Source of the DNA: Cupriavidus neocaledonicus
GTDB taxonomy: Bacteria; Pseudomonadota; Gammaproteobacteria; Burkholderiales; Burkholderiaceae
DNA: 64,000 nt
Direction: 5' to 3'
NCBI RefSeq assembly: GCF_000372525.1
Contig: NZ_AQUR01000104.1
Location: 260,263-324,262, forward strand
The stretch's first letter is position 1. Each line of letters starts with the position of its first letter. The notes beneath the pieces are model-generated. The model had not been told where the DNA came from and did not search any database. It was given only the letters and a program-made list of their open reading frames with translations. A program made the position numbers and the translations under genes. Of this stretch, positions 30,351 through 42,644 are shown piece after piece.

Positions 30351-32039
30351 TCAGCGCGCCTTGACGCCCTTCGCACTGGCCTTGGTGGTGGTCTTTGCCG
30401 ACACCTTGGCCACGGCCGGGGTCTTGGCCCCGCGTCGCGGCGAGGTTTCGACCACCACACGCTGGCGCCCGTCGCTTTTGCCCTTGGCGGAAACCCGCAC
30501 CACCCTGGCGTCCTTGCCGGCCTTGCCGGCAGGTTCCTTGCGGCTGGCCTGCTCGCTACGCTCGGCCCGTTCCGCCCGTTCGGCCCGGTCGGCGCGCTCG
30601 GCACGCGCTGCGCGCACGGCGCCGGCGCCGCGCACCGGCACCATCAGCACCAGGCTCTGCCCGGCCACCAGCTTGGTGCCGGAGAGCTTGTTCCATGACT
30701 GCACCTGCCCGGTCGAGACGCCATAGCGCCGCGCCACCGAGGTCACGGTATCGCGCCGGCCGGCGCGCACCACCACACGGCGGGCATCGGGCAGGTCCGG
30801 CTCCATCGCCAGCATGGCGCTGTCGGCGAGGGTGGCGCTGATGTCCTGGTCATGCCGGCCCGAGCGGGGGATCATCACGGTCGAGCCCGCCTTCAGGCGC
30901 ATGCCCTTGGGGATGCTGTTGATCTCGCGCAGCGTGTCGGCATCGACATTCAGCCGCGCCGCCAGCGATTCGACACGCTCGCGGCTGTCCACCGTCACCG
31001 CGGCCCAGCTCGACAGCCCGCCGCGATAGGTGTTCAGGTTGTACTGGAAGCGCTCGGCGTTATCGAACGGCAGCAGGATCTGCGGGTTCGACGCCCCCAG
31101 GATCACCGGCCGGTTGAACGACGGGTTCAGTGCCTTGAACTCCTCCACCGACATATCCGCCAGCTTGGCCGCGAGATTCACGTCGATGTCGCGCGAGGTG
31201 GTCACCGTGACGAAGTACGGGTGGTCCGGGATCTCGGGCAGCTTGACGCCGTACGCGGCCGGGTTGGCGATGATGTTCTTGACCGCCTGCAGCTTGGGCA
31301 CGTAGTAGCGCGTCTCGTTCGGCATCGGCAGGCTGGCGTAGTCGGTCGGCAACCCGCGCGCCTGGTTGCGCGCGATCGCCCGCGACACCGCGCCCTCGCC
31401 CCAGTTGTACGCGGCCAGCGCCAGGTGCCAGTCGCCGAACATGTCGTAGAGCCGCGCCAGGTAGTCGAGCGCGGCGTCGGTCGAGGCCAGCACGTCGCGG
31501 CGCTCGTCGCGGAACATGTTCTGCTTCAGGTTGTACGACTTGCCCGTGCTGGGAATGAACTGCCACATCCCGGCCGCCTTGGCGGTGGACTGCGCCTGCG
31601 GGTTGAACGCGCTCTCGACAAAGGGCAGCAGCGCCAGCTCGGTCGGCATCTTGCGCTGTTCCAGCTCCTCGACGATGTGATAGAGGTAGCGGCTCGAGCG
31701 CCCGACCATCCGTTCCATGTACTCCGGCCGCTGCGCATACCACTGGGTGCGATCGTCGACCAGCGTGCCCTCCAGGTCCGTCATGGCGAAGCCACGCCGG
31801 ATGCGGTCCCAGATATCGTTGGACGGGCCGCGCAGCCAGTCCAGGCCGCCCTGGTCGACGTTGATGGTGGAAGTGGAAGAGAGCGCGGACTTGTCGCTGA
31901 GGGTGTTGAGCGGGTCCTGGCGCCTGGCAGTCTGGGCGGTCGCGGCACCGTCGGCGCCTTCAGGCGGCGTGGGGGTGCTGGCGCACGCTGCAAGCAGCGC
32001 GGCGCACGCGACCACCGCCAGTAATCGACCAATTTTCAT
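30351..32039 (-). CDS. mltD: membrane-bound lytic murein transglycosylase MltD
   Basis: A 562-residue lipoprotein that cleaves peptidoglycan glycan strands with 1,6-anhydro ring formation. The lipobox LLAAC puts the lipid on Cys19. The SLT domain (about 120-280) carries the catalytic glutamate in LPFVESAFNP, followed by AGMWQFIPSTGKSYNL and YNWGEGAVSRAI. Two LysM-like segments follow at about 345-395 and 430-475. The last 90 residues are an unusual basic, low-complexity tail rich in Ala, Arg, Glu and Lys with RAER repeats, absent from E. coli MltD. It lies 105 bases from gloB on the same strand, the conserved mltD-gloB neighbourhood. Confidence 0.93.
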   Translation of the reverse strand: MKIGRLLAVVACAALLAACASTPTPPEGADGAATAQTARRQDPLNTLSDKSALSSTSTINVDQGGLDWLRGPSNDIWDRIRRGFAMTDLEGTLVDDRTQWYAQRPEYMERMVGRSSRYLYHIVEELEQRKMPTELALLPFVESAFNPQAQSTAKAAGMWQFIPSTGKSYNLKQNMFRDERRDVLASTDAALDYLARLYDMFGDWHLALAAYNWGEGAVSRAIARNQARGLPTDYASLPMPNETRYYVPKLQAVKNIIANPAAYGVKLPEIPDHPYFVTVTTSRDIDVNLAAKLADMSVEEFKALNPSFNRPVILGASNPQILLPFDNAERFQYNLNTYRGGLSSWAAVTVDSRERVESLAARLNVDADTLREINSIPKGMRLKAGSTVMIPRSGRHDQDISATLADSAMLAMEPDLPDARRVVVRAGRRDTVTSVARRYGVSTGQVQSWNKLSGTKLVAGQSLVLMVPVRGAGAVRAARAERADRAERAERAERSEQASRKEPAGKAGKDARVVRVSAKGKSDGRQRVVVETSPRRGAKTPAVAKVSAKTTTKASAKGVKAR

Positions 32040-32079
32040 TAAGTTCTCAAATCGTGACGCTAAAAGGTTGCGTGATGCT

Positions 32080-32099
32080 AAAAAAAACCGCGTATCGCG
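32080..32099 (-). terminator. possible terminator after gloB
   Basis: Read leftward, a short stem CGCG-ATA-CGCG is followed by a G and eight T. The stem is only four pairs, so termination may be weak. Confidence 0.35.
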
Positions 32100-32144
32100 T
32101 CAATCAGATTTTCCACATAGCCGGTATCCGAAGGCCGTCCGGGC

Positions 32145-32945
32145 TCAGCGAAAATTGTCTTTCCAGCCGCGCAGCGCGCCGAACGCTTGCGCATCGCCCC
32201 CGGTGTTGCCCCCGTGCGCCGACACCGCCGCGCGTACCGCCGGTTCGCGCGAGCGCAGGAAAGGGTTGACCTGGCGCTCATGGGCGATGGTGGTCGGCAG
32301 CGTCGGCAGGTCCGCGGCGCGCAGCGCCTCGACGCGCTGCGCCCACGCCTCGAGCGCGGCGTTGCCGGGCTCCACCGCGCGCGCGAAGCGCACGTTGCTG
32401 CGCGTGTATTCGTGCGCGCAATAGACGCGGGTGTCGCCGGGCAGCGCCGCCAGCTTGTCGAGCGACGCAAGCATCTGCGCCGGGGTGCCTTCGAACAGGC
32501 GCCCGCAGCCGCTGGCGAACAGGGTATCGCCACAGAACACCGCCGGGCCGGCCTGGCCGAGGTCCGCGACGTAGGCAATGTGCCCGGCGGTATGGCCGGG
32601 CACGTCCAGCACGCGCAGCGTCAGCGCCGGCGCCTCGAGCGTCGCCACGTCGCCCTCGCGCAGCGCCCGGGTGCGCCCGCCGATACGCTCGCCCGCCGGC
32701 CCCAGCACGGGAAGCGGTTCGCCCGAGGGTGCGCGCGGATGCGCCGCCAGCAGCTCGGCCACGCCGCCCTGGTGATCGCCGTGGTGATGGGTGATTACAA
32801 TAGCGCCCAGAGCCAGACCGCTTTGCGCCAGGAAGCGCTCCACCGGCGCGGCCTCGCCAGGATCGACCACGGCGGCGCAGTGCCCGTCGTGGATGGCCCA
32901 GATATAGTTATCCTGGAACGCCGGGATCGGCTCAACCTTCAACAT
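32145..32945 (-). CDS. gloB: hydroxyacylglutathione hydrolase (glyoxalase II) GloB
   Basis: GloB hydrolyses S-D-lactoylglutathione to D-lactate and glutathione in methylglyoxal detoxification. The 266-residue metallo-beta-lactamase-fold protein has the metal motif THHHGDHQGG, the further ligands in VPGHTAGHIAY and FCGDTLFASGCGR, and the C-terminal glutathione-binding HAGH domain (AHEYTRSNVRFA, NPFLRS). The start at MLKVEPIPAF is chosen because AGGAG lies 7 bases before it; the ATG two codons upstream is too close to that site. It is divergent from the methyltransferase gene with only 12 bases between the two start codons. Confidence 0.94.
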   Translation of the reverse strand: MLKVEPIPAFQDNYIWAIHDGHCAAVVDPGEAAPVERFLAQSGLALGAIVITHHHGDHQGGVAELLAAHPRAPSGEPLPVLGPAGERIGGRTRALREGDVATLEAPALTLRVLDVPGHTAGHIAYVADLGQAGPAVFCGDTLFASGCGRLFEGTPAQMLASLDKLAALPGDTRVYCAHEYTRSNVRFARAVEPGNAALEAWAQRVEALRAADLPTLPTTIAHERQVNPFLRSREPAVRAAVSAHGGNTGGDAQAFGALRGWKDNFR

Positions 32946-32952
32946 GCGCATG

Positions 32953-32957
32953 CTCCT
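32953..32957 (-). promoter_or_regulatory. gloB ribosome binding site, directly against the divergent start codon
   Basis: Read leftward this is AGGAG, 7 bases before ATG at 32945. It abuts the ATG of the divergent methyltransferase at 32958. Confidence 0.75.
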
Positions 32958-33758
32958 ATGTCCAATCGTCCCAATCACCCGATTGTAAGCTGGGAAGACT
33001 GGCTGGCCTCGCCGCCCGGCGAGTACATGCTGCGCTGGGAGGCGCAGCAGTACGACCGGACCGTGGCCGACATCTTCGGCTATCACGCGGTCCAGCTGGG
33101 ACTGCCCTATGTCGACACCCTGCGCGAGAACCGGATGCCGTTCTCGGCGCTGGCGCTGGACCCGTCCAGCGGCCCGCACGGGCCCCGGGCCGCACATCCG
33201 GATGCGCGCCAGCTGCTGTGCCGTTTCGACGAACTGCCGTTCGACACCCAGAGCATCGACCTGGTCACCCTGCCCCACATCCTGGAGTTCGCCGAAGACC
33301 CGCATGAAGTGCTGCGCGAAGTCTCGCGCGTGCTGATGCCCGAAGGCCGCGTGGTGGTCACCTGCTTCAACCCGATGAGCCTGTGGGGCGCGCGCCAGAG
33401 CATGAACCGGCTCGGCGCCACGCCGTTCCTGCCGACCGACGCCCAGCAGATCGGCTTCGTGCGCATCAAGGACTGGCTCAAGCTGCTCGGCTTCGATATC
33501 ATCCGCGGCCGCTTCGGCTGCTATTGCCCGCCGTACCGCACCGACCGCTGGCTGCAGCGCGCCGCCTTCATGGAAAAGGCCGGCGATCGCTGGTGGCCGA
33601 TCTTCGGCGCGGTCTATATGATTTCGGCGATCAAGCGCGTGCGCAATATCCGGCTGGTCGGCCCCGCCTGGAAGACCAAGCCGGCGCTGGCGCCGGTGTC
33701 GGCACCGGTGGCCACGCCCACCGGCACCCATGGCAAGACCCCGGGCAAGGAACGCTGA
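32958..33758 (+). CDS. class I SAM-dependent methyltransferase (YafS-like)
   Basis: A 266-residue protein with a methyltransferase type 11 core: DELPFDTQSIDLVTLPHILEF is split by helices and followed by LREVSRVLMPEGRVVVTCFNP. The usual glycine-rich motif I is weak, as in E. coli YafS. The order gloB / this gene / rnhA / dnaQ / tRNA equals E. coli gloB-yafS-rnhA-dnaQ-aspV, so orthology to YafS is likely. The substrate is unknown. There is no ribosome site before MSNRPNHPIV and the frame is open far upstream, so the start is not certain; a leaderless transcript is possible. The C-terminal 30 residues are Pro/Ala/Thr-rich. Confidence 0.85.
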   Translation: MSNRPNHPIVSWEDWLASPPGEYMLRWEAQQYDRTVADIFGYHAVQLGLPYVDTLRENRMPFSALALDPSSGPHGPRAAHPDARQLLCRFDELPFDTQSIDLVTLPHILEFAEDPHEVLREVSRVLMPEGRVVVTCFNPMSLWGARQSMNRLGATPFLPTDAQQIGFVRIKDWLKLLGFDIIRGRFGCYCPPYRTDRWLQRAAFMEKAGDRWWPIFGAVYMISAIKRVRNIRLVGPAWKTKPALAPVSAPVATPTGTHGKTPGKER

Positions 33759-33833
33759 CACGGTGCGGCCGCGCGCGCCGCGCCCTGGCCCTCAATGCGC
33801 CGCCCGCCCCGCGGGCGGCCACCACGGAATCAC

Positions 33834-34271
33834 ATGCAAGAAGTCACGATCTACTCCGACGGCGCCTGCAAGGGCAATCCCGGCCGCGGCGGCTGGGGCG
33901 CAGTGCTGGTCGCCGGCACCAGCGAAAAAGAGCTGTTCGGCGGCGAGCCGAACACCACCAACAACCGCATGGAAATGACCGCCGTGATCGAAGCGCTGCG
34001 CGCGCTCAAGCGGCCCTGCGTGGTGCGTGTCTATACCGACTCCCAGTACGTGCAGAAAGGCATCAGCGAATGGCTGCCCGGCTGGAAGGCGCGCGGCTGG
34101 AAGACCGCCGACAAGAAGCCGGTCAAGAACGCCGACCTGTGGCAGGCGCTGGACACCCTGGCGCAGCCGCACCAGATCTCCTGGCACTGGGTGCGCGGCC
34201 ACAACGGCCACCCCGGCAACGAGCGCGCCGACGCGCTGGCCAACCGCGGCGTCGAATCGATCGGCCGCTGA
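33834..34271 (+). CDS. rnhA: ribonuclease HI
   Basis: RNase HI cuts RNA in RNA-DNA hybrids, removing R-loops and primers. The 145-residue protein carries the four catalytic acidic residues in YSDGACKGNPGRGGWG, RMEMTAVIEAL, VYTDSQYVQKGI and NERADALAN near the end. Length is close to E. coli RNase HI (155). The upstream open frame adds 13 Arg/Pro-rich residues and is rejected. It lies 75 bases after the methyltransferase and 58 before dnaQ, all on one strand; in E. coli rnhA and dnaQ are divergent, so the orientation differs here. Confidence 0.96.
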   Translation: MQEVTIYSDGACKGNPGRGGWGAVLVAGTSEKELFGGEPNTTNNRMEMTAVIEALRALKRPCVVRVYTDSQYVQKGISEWLPGWKARGWKTADKKPVKNADLWQALDTLAQPHQISWHWVRGHNGHPGNERADALANRGVESIGR

Positions 34272-34329
34272 GCGAATCCCGCAAGCCTCGCCAACAACAA
34301 GCGCGGAACGCCCGCCCCGCTCCGCTAGA

Positions 34330-35070
34330 ATGCCCGCCATGCGACAAATCGTTCTCGATACCGAAACCACCGGCCTCAATGCCGCCACCGGCGACCGCCT
34401 GATCGAAATCGGCTGCGTCGAGCTGATGAACCGGCGCCTGACGGGACGCCACCTGCACTTCTACGTCAACCCCGAGCGCGATATCGACGAAGGCGCGATC
34501 GCGGTCCACGGCATCACCGTCGAGTTCCTGGCCGACAAGCCGCGCTTCGCCGAGGTCGTCCACGATATCCGCGAGTTCGTGCAGGACGCCGAGCTGATCA
34601 TCCACAACGCGCAGTTCGACCTCGGCTTCCTCGACATGGAATTCCAGCTGCTGGGCCTGCCGCCGTTTCGCCAGCATGTCGGCAACGTGATCGATACCTT
34701 GCGCGAAGCCCGCCAGATGTTCCCGGGCAAGCGCAATTCCCTGGATGCGCTGTGCGAGCGCCTGGGCATCAGCAACGCCCACCGCACGCTGCACGGCGCG
34801 CTGCTGGATGCCGAACTGCTGGCCGAGGTCTACCTGGCGATGACACGCGGCCAGGATTCGCTCGTGATCGACACGCTCGACAGCGCCAGCGGCCAGGGCG
34901 GCGTGGTCACCACCGCCGACCTGTCCCGGCTGGCCCTGCCGGTGCTGCGCGCCACCGACGAGGAACAGCAGGCCCATCTGGCGCTGCTGAAGGGACTGGA
35001 CAAGGCCAGCGGCGGCAAAACGGTGTGGCAGGAAGACCCGGCCGAAGCGCCCGGAACGCTGGCCGCATAA
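34330..35070 (+). CDS. dnaQ: DNA polymerase III epsilon subunit (proofreading exonuclease) DnaQ
   Basis: DnaQ is the 3'-5' exonuclease of the replicative polymerase. Exo I (VLDTETTGLN), Exo II (IIHNAQFDLGFLDMEF) and Exo III-epsilon (HGALLDAELLAEVY) are all present. The C-terminal 60 residues, which would bind the alpha subunit, are Gly/Ala-rich. Two starts are close together, ATG at 34330 (246 residues) and ATG at 34339 (243 residues, the E. coli length); neither has a clear ribosome site. It is followed directly by a tRNA gene with its own promoter. Confidence 0.95.
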   Translation: MPAMRQIVLDTETTGLNAATGDRLIEIGCVELMNRRLTGRHLHFYVNPERDIDEGAIAVHGITVEFLADKPRFAEVVHDIREFVQDAELIIHNAQFDLGFLDMEFQLLGLPPFRQHVGNVIDTLREARQMFPGKRNSLDALCERLGISNAHRTLHGALLDAELLAEVYLAMTRGQDSLVIDTLDSASGQGGVVTTADLSRLALPVLRATDEEQQAHLALLKGLDKASGGKTVWQEDPAEAPGTLAA

Positions 35071-35088
35071 GAAAGTTCAAAAAAGGGC

Positions 35089-35117
35089 TTTACAAGATAC
35101 AAGAACCTCTGCATAAT
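35089..35117 (+). promoter_or_regulatory. tRNA-Val promoter
   Basis: TTTACA (35089-35094), a 17-base spacer and CATAAT (35112-35117) form a good sigma-70 promoter. It starts 19 bases after the dnaQ stop and about 40 bases before the mature tRNA. Confidence 0.8.
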
Positions 35118-35158
35118 CTCATTTCTCTGCTGCACGACGGCAACGACGACGCAGACAG

Positions 35159-35233
35159 GGGTGGTTAGCTCAGCGGTAGAGCACTGCCTTCACACGGCAG
35201 GGGTCACAGGTTCAATCCCTGTACCACCCACCA
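35159..35233 (+). tRNA. tRNA-Val, anticodon CAC
   Basis: The cloverleaf is complete. The acceptor stem is GGGTGGT / ACCACCC, the D arm contains AGCTCAGCGGTAGAGC, and the anticodon stem CTGCC/GGCAG holds loop TTCACAC with anticodon CAC. The T arm is ACAGG-TTCAATC-CCTGT. The CCA end is encoded. It decodes GUG, a frequent codon in this GC-rich genome. Confidence 0.97.
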
Positions 35234-35238
35234 GTTTC

Positions 35239-35266
35239 AAAAAGCCAGCCTCGCGCTGGCTTTTTT
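35239..35266 (+). terminator. rho-independent terminator after tRNA-Val
   Basis: A 9-base stem (AAAGCCAGC / GCTGGCTTT) with a short loop is followed by a T-run, just 6 bases after the tRNA. Confidence 0.9.
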
Positions 35267-35493
35267 CATTTGCGCATCCGGCTTCCCGCTCCCCCAAACC
35301 ACCTCGGGCACCCGGAAAGACTCCCCGCGCTTTGGCGAGGCTGCCCGCAGCAAGCCATCGATCTCCCGCCGCTGTTGCAAACAGTTTCGAAATGCCGCTT
35401 GACTTCTGTTAATCTTCTTGTCATTCCAGCGCCGGCTTTCAGCGGCCAGCGCGGACGGGAAACGGGTCGGTGCGCACAAGAAAGAAGTCAATC

Positions 35494-37494
35494 ATGCAGC
35501 ACTCTTTGAAGTATCGGATGGCGTTGGCCACGGCGGGAGTGGTGACGCTGATCGTCGTGCTGCGCGCGCTCTACGCCCAGTATTACGCCTATGACAGCCT
35601 GAAGAACCTGCTGCAGGCGCAGCAGGACACGCTGGTCGAGATGGTCGCCGAGCAGCTGGATGAAAAGCTGCAGGGCCGCGCCGCCGTGCTGCAGCGGCTG
35701 GCGCGCCAGTTTGCCGCCATGCCCGCGGCCACGCCGGCGGACTTGCGCCGGGCGGCGCAGGGCCTGGTGGATATTCCCGACACCTTCAACGCCGTTTTCC
35801 TGGCCGAGCCAGACGGCGAACTCACGTTCAGCACCGCCGTGCCGGATGGCGTGCACCTGCGCGTCAACGACCGCGATTATTTCCGCGACGTGCTGCAGGG
35901 CCAGTCGTTCGCCGTGTCGGACCTGATCCAGGGCAAGCAGACCAACTCACCGGGCGTGGTGCTCGCGGTGCCGATGCTGGGGCCCGCCGGCGAACTGCGC
36001 GGCGTGGTCGGCGGCGTGCTGAACCTGGCGGACAGCAACTTCCTGCGCGAGCTGTCGCACAGCCGGGTCGGCACCACCGGCAGCTTCTGCCTGGTGTCTG
36101 CCGGCACCAACCCGCGCTATGCAATGCATGCCGACGTGTCGCGCGTGCTGACGCCGGCGCGCGCCATCGGCGAGGCCTGCGGCGCCGACCAGCCGCCGGC
36201 GTTGCTGGAAGTCCTGACGCCGACCCAGCCGATCGTCGCCCGCTACCTGCTGGCCGCCAACGGCTGGGAGGTGGTCGCGGTGCTGCCCGCGGCCGAAGCC
36301 TATGCGCCGCTGATCACCGTGCGCCAGCGGACCCTGGTGATGGGGGCGATCACCATGGTGATCGCGGCAGTGTTGATGTGGCTGGTGATGTGGCGCCTGC
36401 TGGCGCCGCTGCAGCGGCTGCACCGCGCGGTGCGCCAGCTCGGCACCAACCCGTCGGCGGTGGCGAACCTGCCGGTCGGCCGTGCCGACGAGATCGGCGA
36501 GCTGGCGTCGAGCTTCGCCGAGGTCGTGGCCCAGTTGTCGGAGCGCGAGGCCGCGCTGCAGGCCGCCAAGGACCGTGCCGCCGCCAGCGAGAAGCGCATC
36601 GAGGCGATTGCCAACCATGTACCGGACTTCATCTCGTTCATCGACATGCAGCAGCGCTACGTCTTCGTCAACGAGGCCTATGCACGCCGGTACGGCTTGC
36701 CGGCACAGCAGATCGTGGGGCTGTCGCTGCGCGAGCTGTGGGGCACGCAGGAATACCTGGCCTGCCAGCCCTACCTGCAGCAGGCCGGCACCGGCCAGGC
36801 CGTGACCTTTAACCGCGAAAGCGCGGACGGCAGCGAGTGCATCGAGATCACCTGCCAGCCGGCGTGGAACGATGCCCAGGACACCGTGGTCGGCCTGCAC
36901 ATGTTCGGGCGCAACGTCACGCACGAGCGCGAGAAGCTGCGCAGCCTGGAGGCACAGACCGTCTCCGACTATCTGACCGGCCTGCTCAACCGCAAGGGCT
37001 TCGACCGGCGCCTGGCCGAAGCCATGGCACGCGCCGGAGCCAGTGCGGGGCCGCTGGCGCTGCTGCTGGTGGACCTGGACGACTTCAAGGCGGTCAACGA
37101 CAACCACGGCCATCCGATTGGCGACCAGCTGCTGGTGGCGTTTGCGCAGCGCCTGCGCGCCTGCGTGCGCAAGGGCGACGCGGTCGCGCGCATCGGTGGC
37201 GACGAATTCGCGGTGATTCTTGACGGCATTGCCGACCGCCAGGCGATGGCGTCGGTGGCCAACACCATCGTGCAGGCCGCGCGCCTGCCCTTCGTGATCG
37301 ATGGCCATACGCTGGCGGCGTCGGCCAGCGTCGGCGCGGCACTGCGCGATGCGCGGCACGCCATGACCGTGAGCGAGTTGTTTCTGCACGCCGACATGGC
37401 GCTGTATCAGGCCAAGCGGCATGGCAAGGCCCGCTATGCCGCGCAGGCGGCCGATACGGCAGAGCCGTCCGGCCTGGCATCCCAAGCAAGCTAG
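35494..37494 (+). CDS. membrane-anchored diguanylate cyclase with sensor and PAS domains
   Basis: A 666-residue protein that would make cyclic di-GMP. A membrane segment near residues 11-30 and another at about 285-305 bracket a periplasmic dCache-like sensor domain of about 250 residues. A HAMP-like linker follows (RLLAPLQRLHRAVRQLG), then a PAS domain (about 370-480) and a GGDEF domain to the end. The active-site motif is intact (RIGGDEFAVI). An RxxD inhibitory site (RKGD) lies five residues upstream, so product feedback is expected. No EAL domain is present. The start MQHSLKYRMA is favoured over a GTG eight codons upstream. The gene stands alone; its signal is unknown. Confidence 0.9.
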   Translation: MQHSLKYRMALATAGVVTLIVVLRALYAQYYAYDSLKNLLQAQQDTLVEMVAEQLDEKLQGRAAVLQRLARQFAAMPAATPADLRRAAQGLVDIPDTFNAVFLAEPDGELTFSTAVPDGVHLRVNDRDYFRDVLQGQSFAVSDLIQGKQTNSPGVVLAVPMLGPAGELRGVVGGVLNLADSNFLRELSHSRVGTTGSFCLVSAGTNPRYAMHADVSRVLTPARAIGEACGADQPPALLEVLTPTQPIVARYLLAANGWEVVAVLPAAEAYAPLITVRQRTLVMGAITMVIAAVLMWLVMWRLLAPLQRLHRAVRQLGTNPSAVANLPVGRADEIGELASSFAEVVAQLSEREAALQAAKDRAAASEKRIEAIANHVPDFISFIDMQQRYVFVNEAYARRYGLPAQQIVGLSLRELWGTQEYLACQPYLQQAGTGQAVTFNRESADGSECIEITCQPAWNDAQDTVVGLHMFGRNVTHEREKLRSLEAQTVSDYLTGLLNRKGFDRRLAEAMARAGASAGPLALLLVDLDDFKAVNDNHGHPIGDQLLVAFAQRLRACVRKGDAVARIGGDEFAVILDGIADRQAMASVANTIVQAARLPFVIDGHTLAASASVGAALRDARHAMTVSELFLHADMALYQAKRHGKARYAAQAADTAEPSGLASQAS

Positions 37495-37505
37495 CTCAGG
37501 CGGAA

Positions 37506-37556
37506 TGGATGCGGCGGCTTCGCTCCCTCTACCGCAAGCGGGAGAGGGAGCATCCA
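37506..37556. repeat. large nested hairpin between the cyclase gene and the glycerol transporter operon
   Basis: Outer arms TGGATGC / GCATCCA (37506-37512 and 37550-37556) enclose GCTCCCTCT / AGAGGGAGC and an inner CCGC-AAGC-GGG stem. There is no T-run. It lies at the convergent ends of two transcription units and may work as a bidirectional terminator or belong to a dispersed intergenic repeat family. Confidence 0.55.
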
Positions 37557-37599
37557 ATGTGCGATTCAGGGCCCGACGTTTGCCGCGGCTTCGAAGCTC

Positions 37600-39339
<1,740 letters not shown>

Positions 39340-39459
39340 CGGTGTCTCCTCAAGAATCCCCTGCCCCGGTCTTGGTCTGGGTGGCGGCCCCGGGATGGGG
39401 ACAAGCCGCGTTTCCCTGTAATGCTTGTTCAATGCCTGGCGATGCCGGCCGGCGCGGCG

Positions 39460-39768
39460 CTAGCCCTTGCGCAGGATCAGCGCCAGCATCAGCATCGAAG
39501 CCACGAAGCTGATCCACACCGACGGCTCTTCCGGCAGCGCCAGCCATGCGGCGACCTTTTCGCCCAGCCCGACCCACGCCAGGTTGATCCACGCCGCGCA
39601 CATCAGCCCGATGAAGAGCCGGTCGCCGCGGGTGGTGGCGATCGGCAAAAAGCCCTTGCGCAGCACCGACGGCGAGCGGATTTCCAGGATCGTCATGCCG
39701 ATCAGCATCACCACGATGCAGCCAAAGAACACCGCCACCGGTGTGGTCCATACCATCCAGCTCAGCAT
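39460..39768 (-). CDS. glpU: small DUF2160 membrane protein GlpU-type
   Basis: A 102-residue membrane protein with about three hydrophobic segments (about 5-27, 47-67 and 80-98) and the stretch MTILEIRSPSVLRKGFLPIA followed by TTRGDRLFIG, typical of DUF2160. Members are found only beside GlpSTPQV-type glycerol transporters; their role is not known, though a transporter accessory subunit is plausible. It lies between the second permease gene (28 bases upstream) and the binding-protein gene. Its presence is a good marker that this ABC system takes up glycerol. Confidence 0.88.
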   Translation of the reverse strand: MLSWMVWTTPVAVFFGCIVVMLIGMTILEIRSPSVLRKGFLPIATTRGDRLFIGLMCAAWINLAWVGLGEKVAAWLALPEEPSVWISFVASMLMLALILRKG

Positions 39769-39796
39769 TGGCGCCGTCTCCTTGCGAAGGCCTGCG

Positions 39797-42643
<2,847 letters not shown>

Positions 42644-42644
42644 C

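Noticed and set aside
32946..33761. A 538-residue fusion of glyoxalase II with an upstream domain
   Set aside because: The upstream part is the antisense shadow of the methyltransferase gene; gloB has its own ribosome site and normal length.
35470..35493. GTG start giving eight more residues on the diguanylate cyclase
   Set aside because: The added residues are basic and unconserved-looking and the ATG at 35494 places the membrane segment normally; the choice is not certain.
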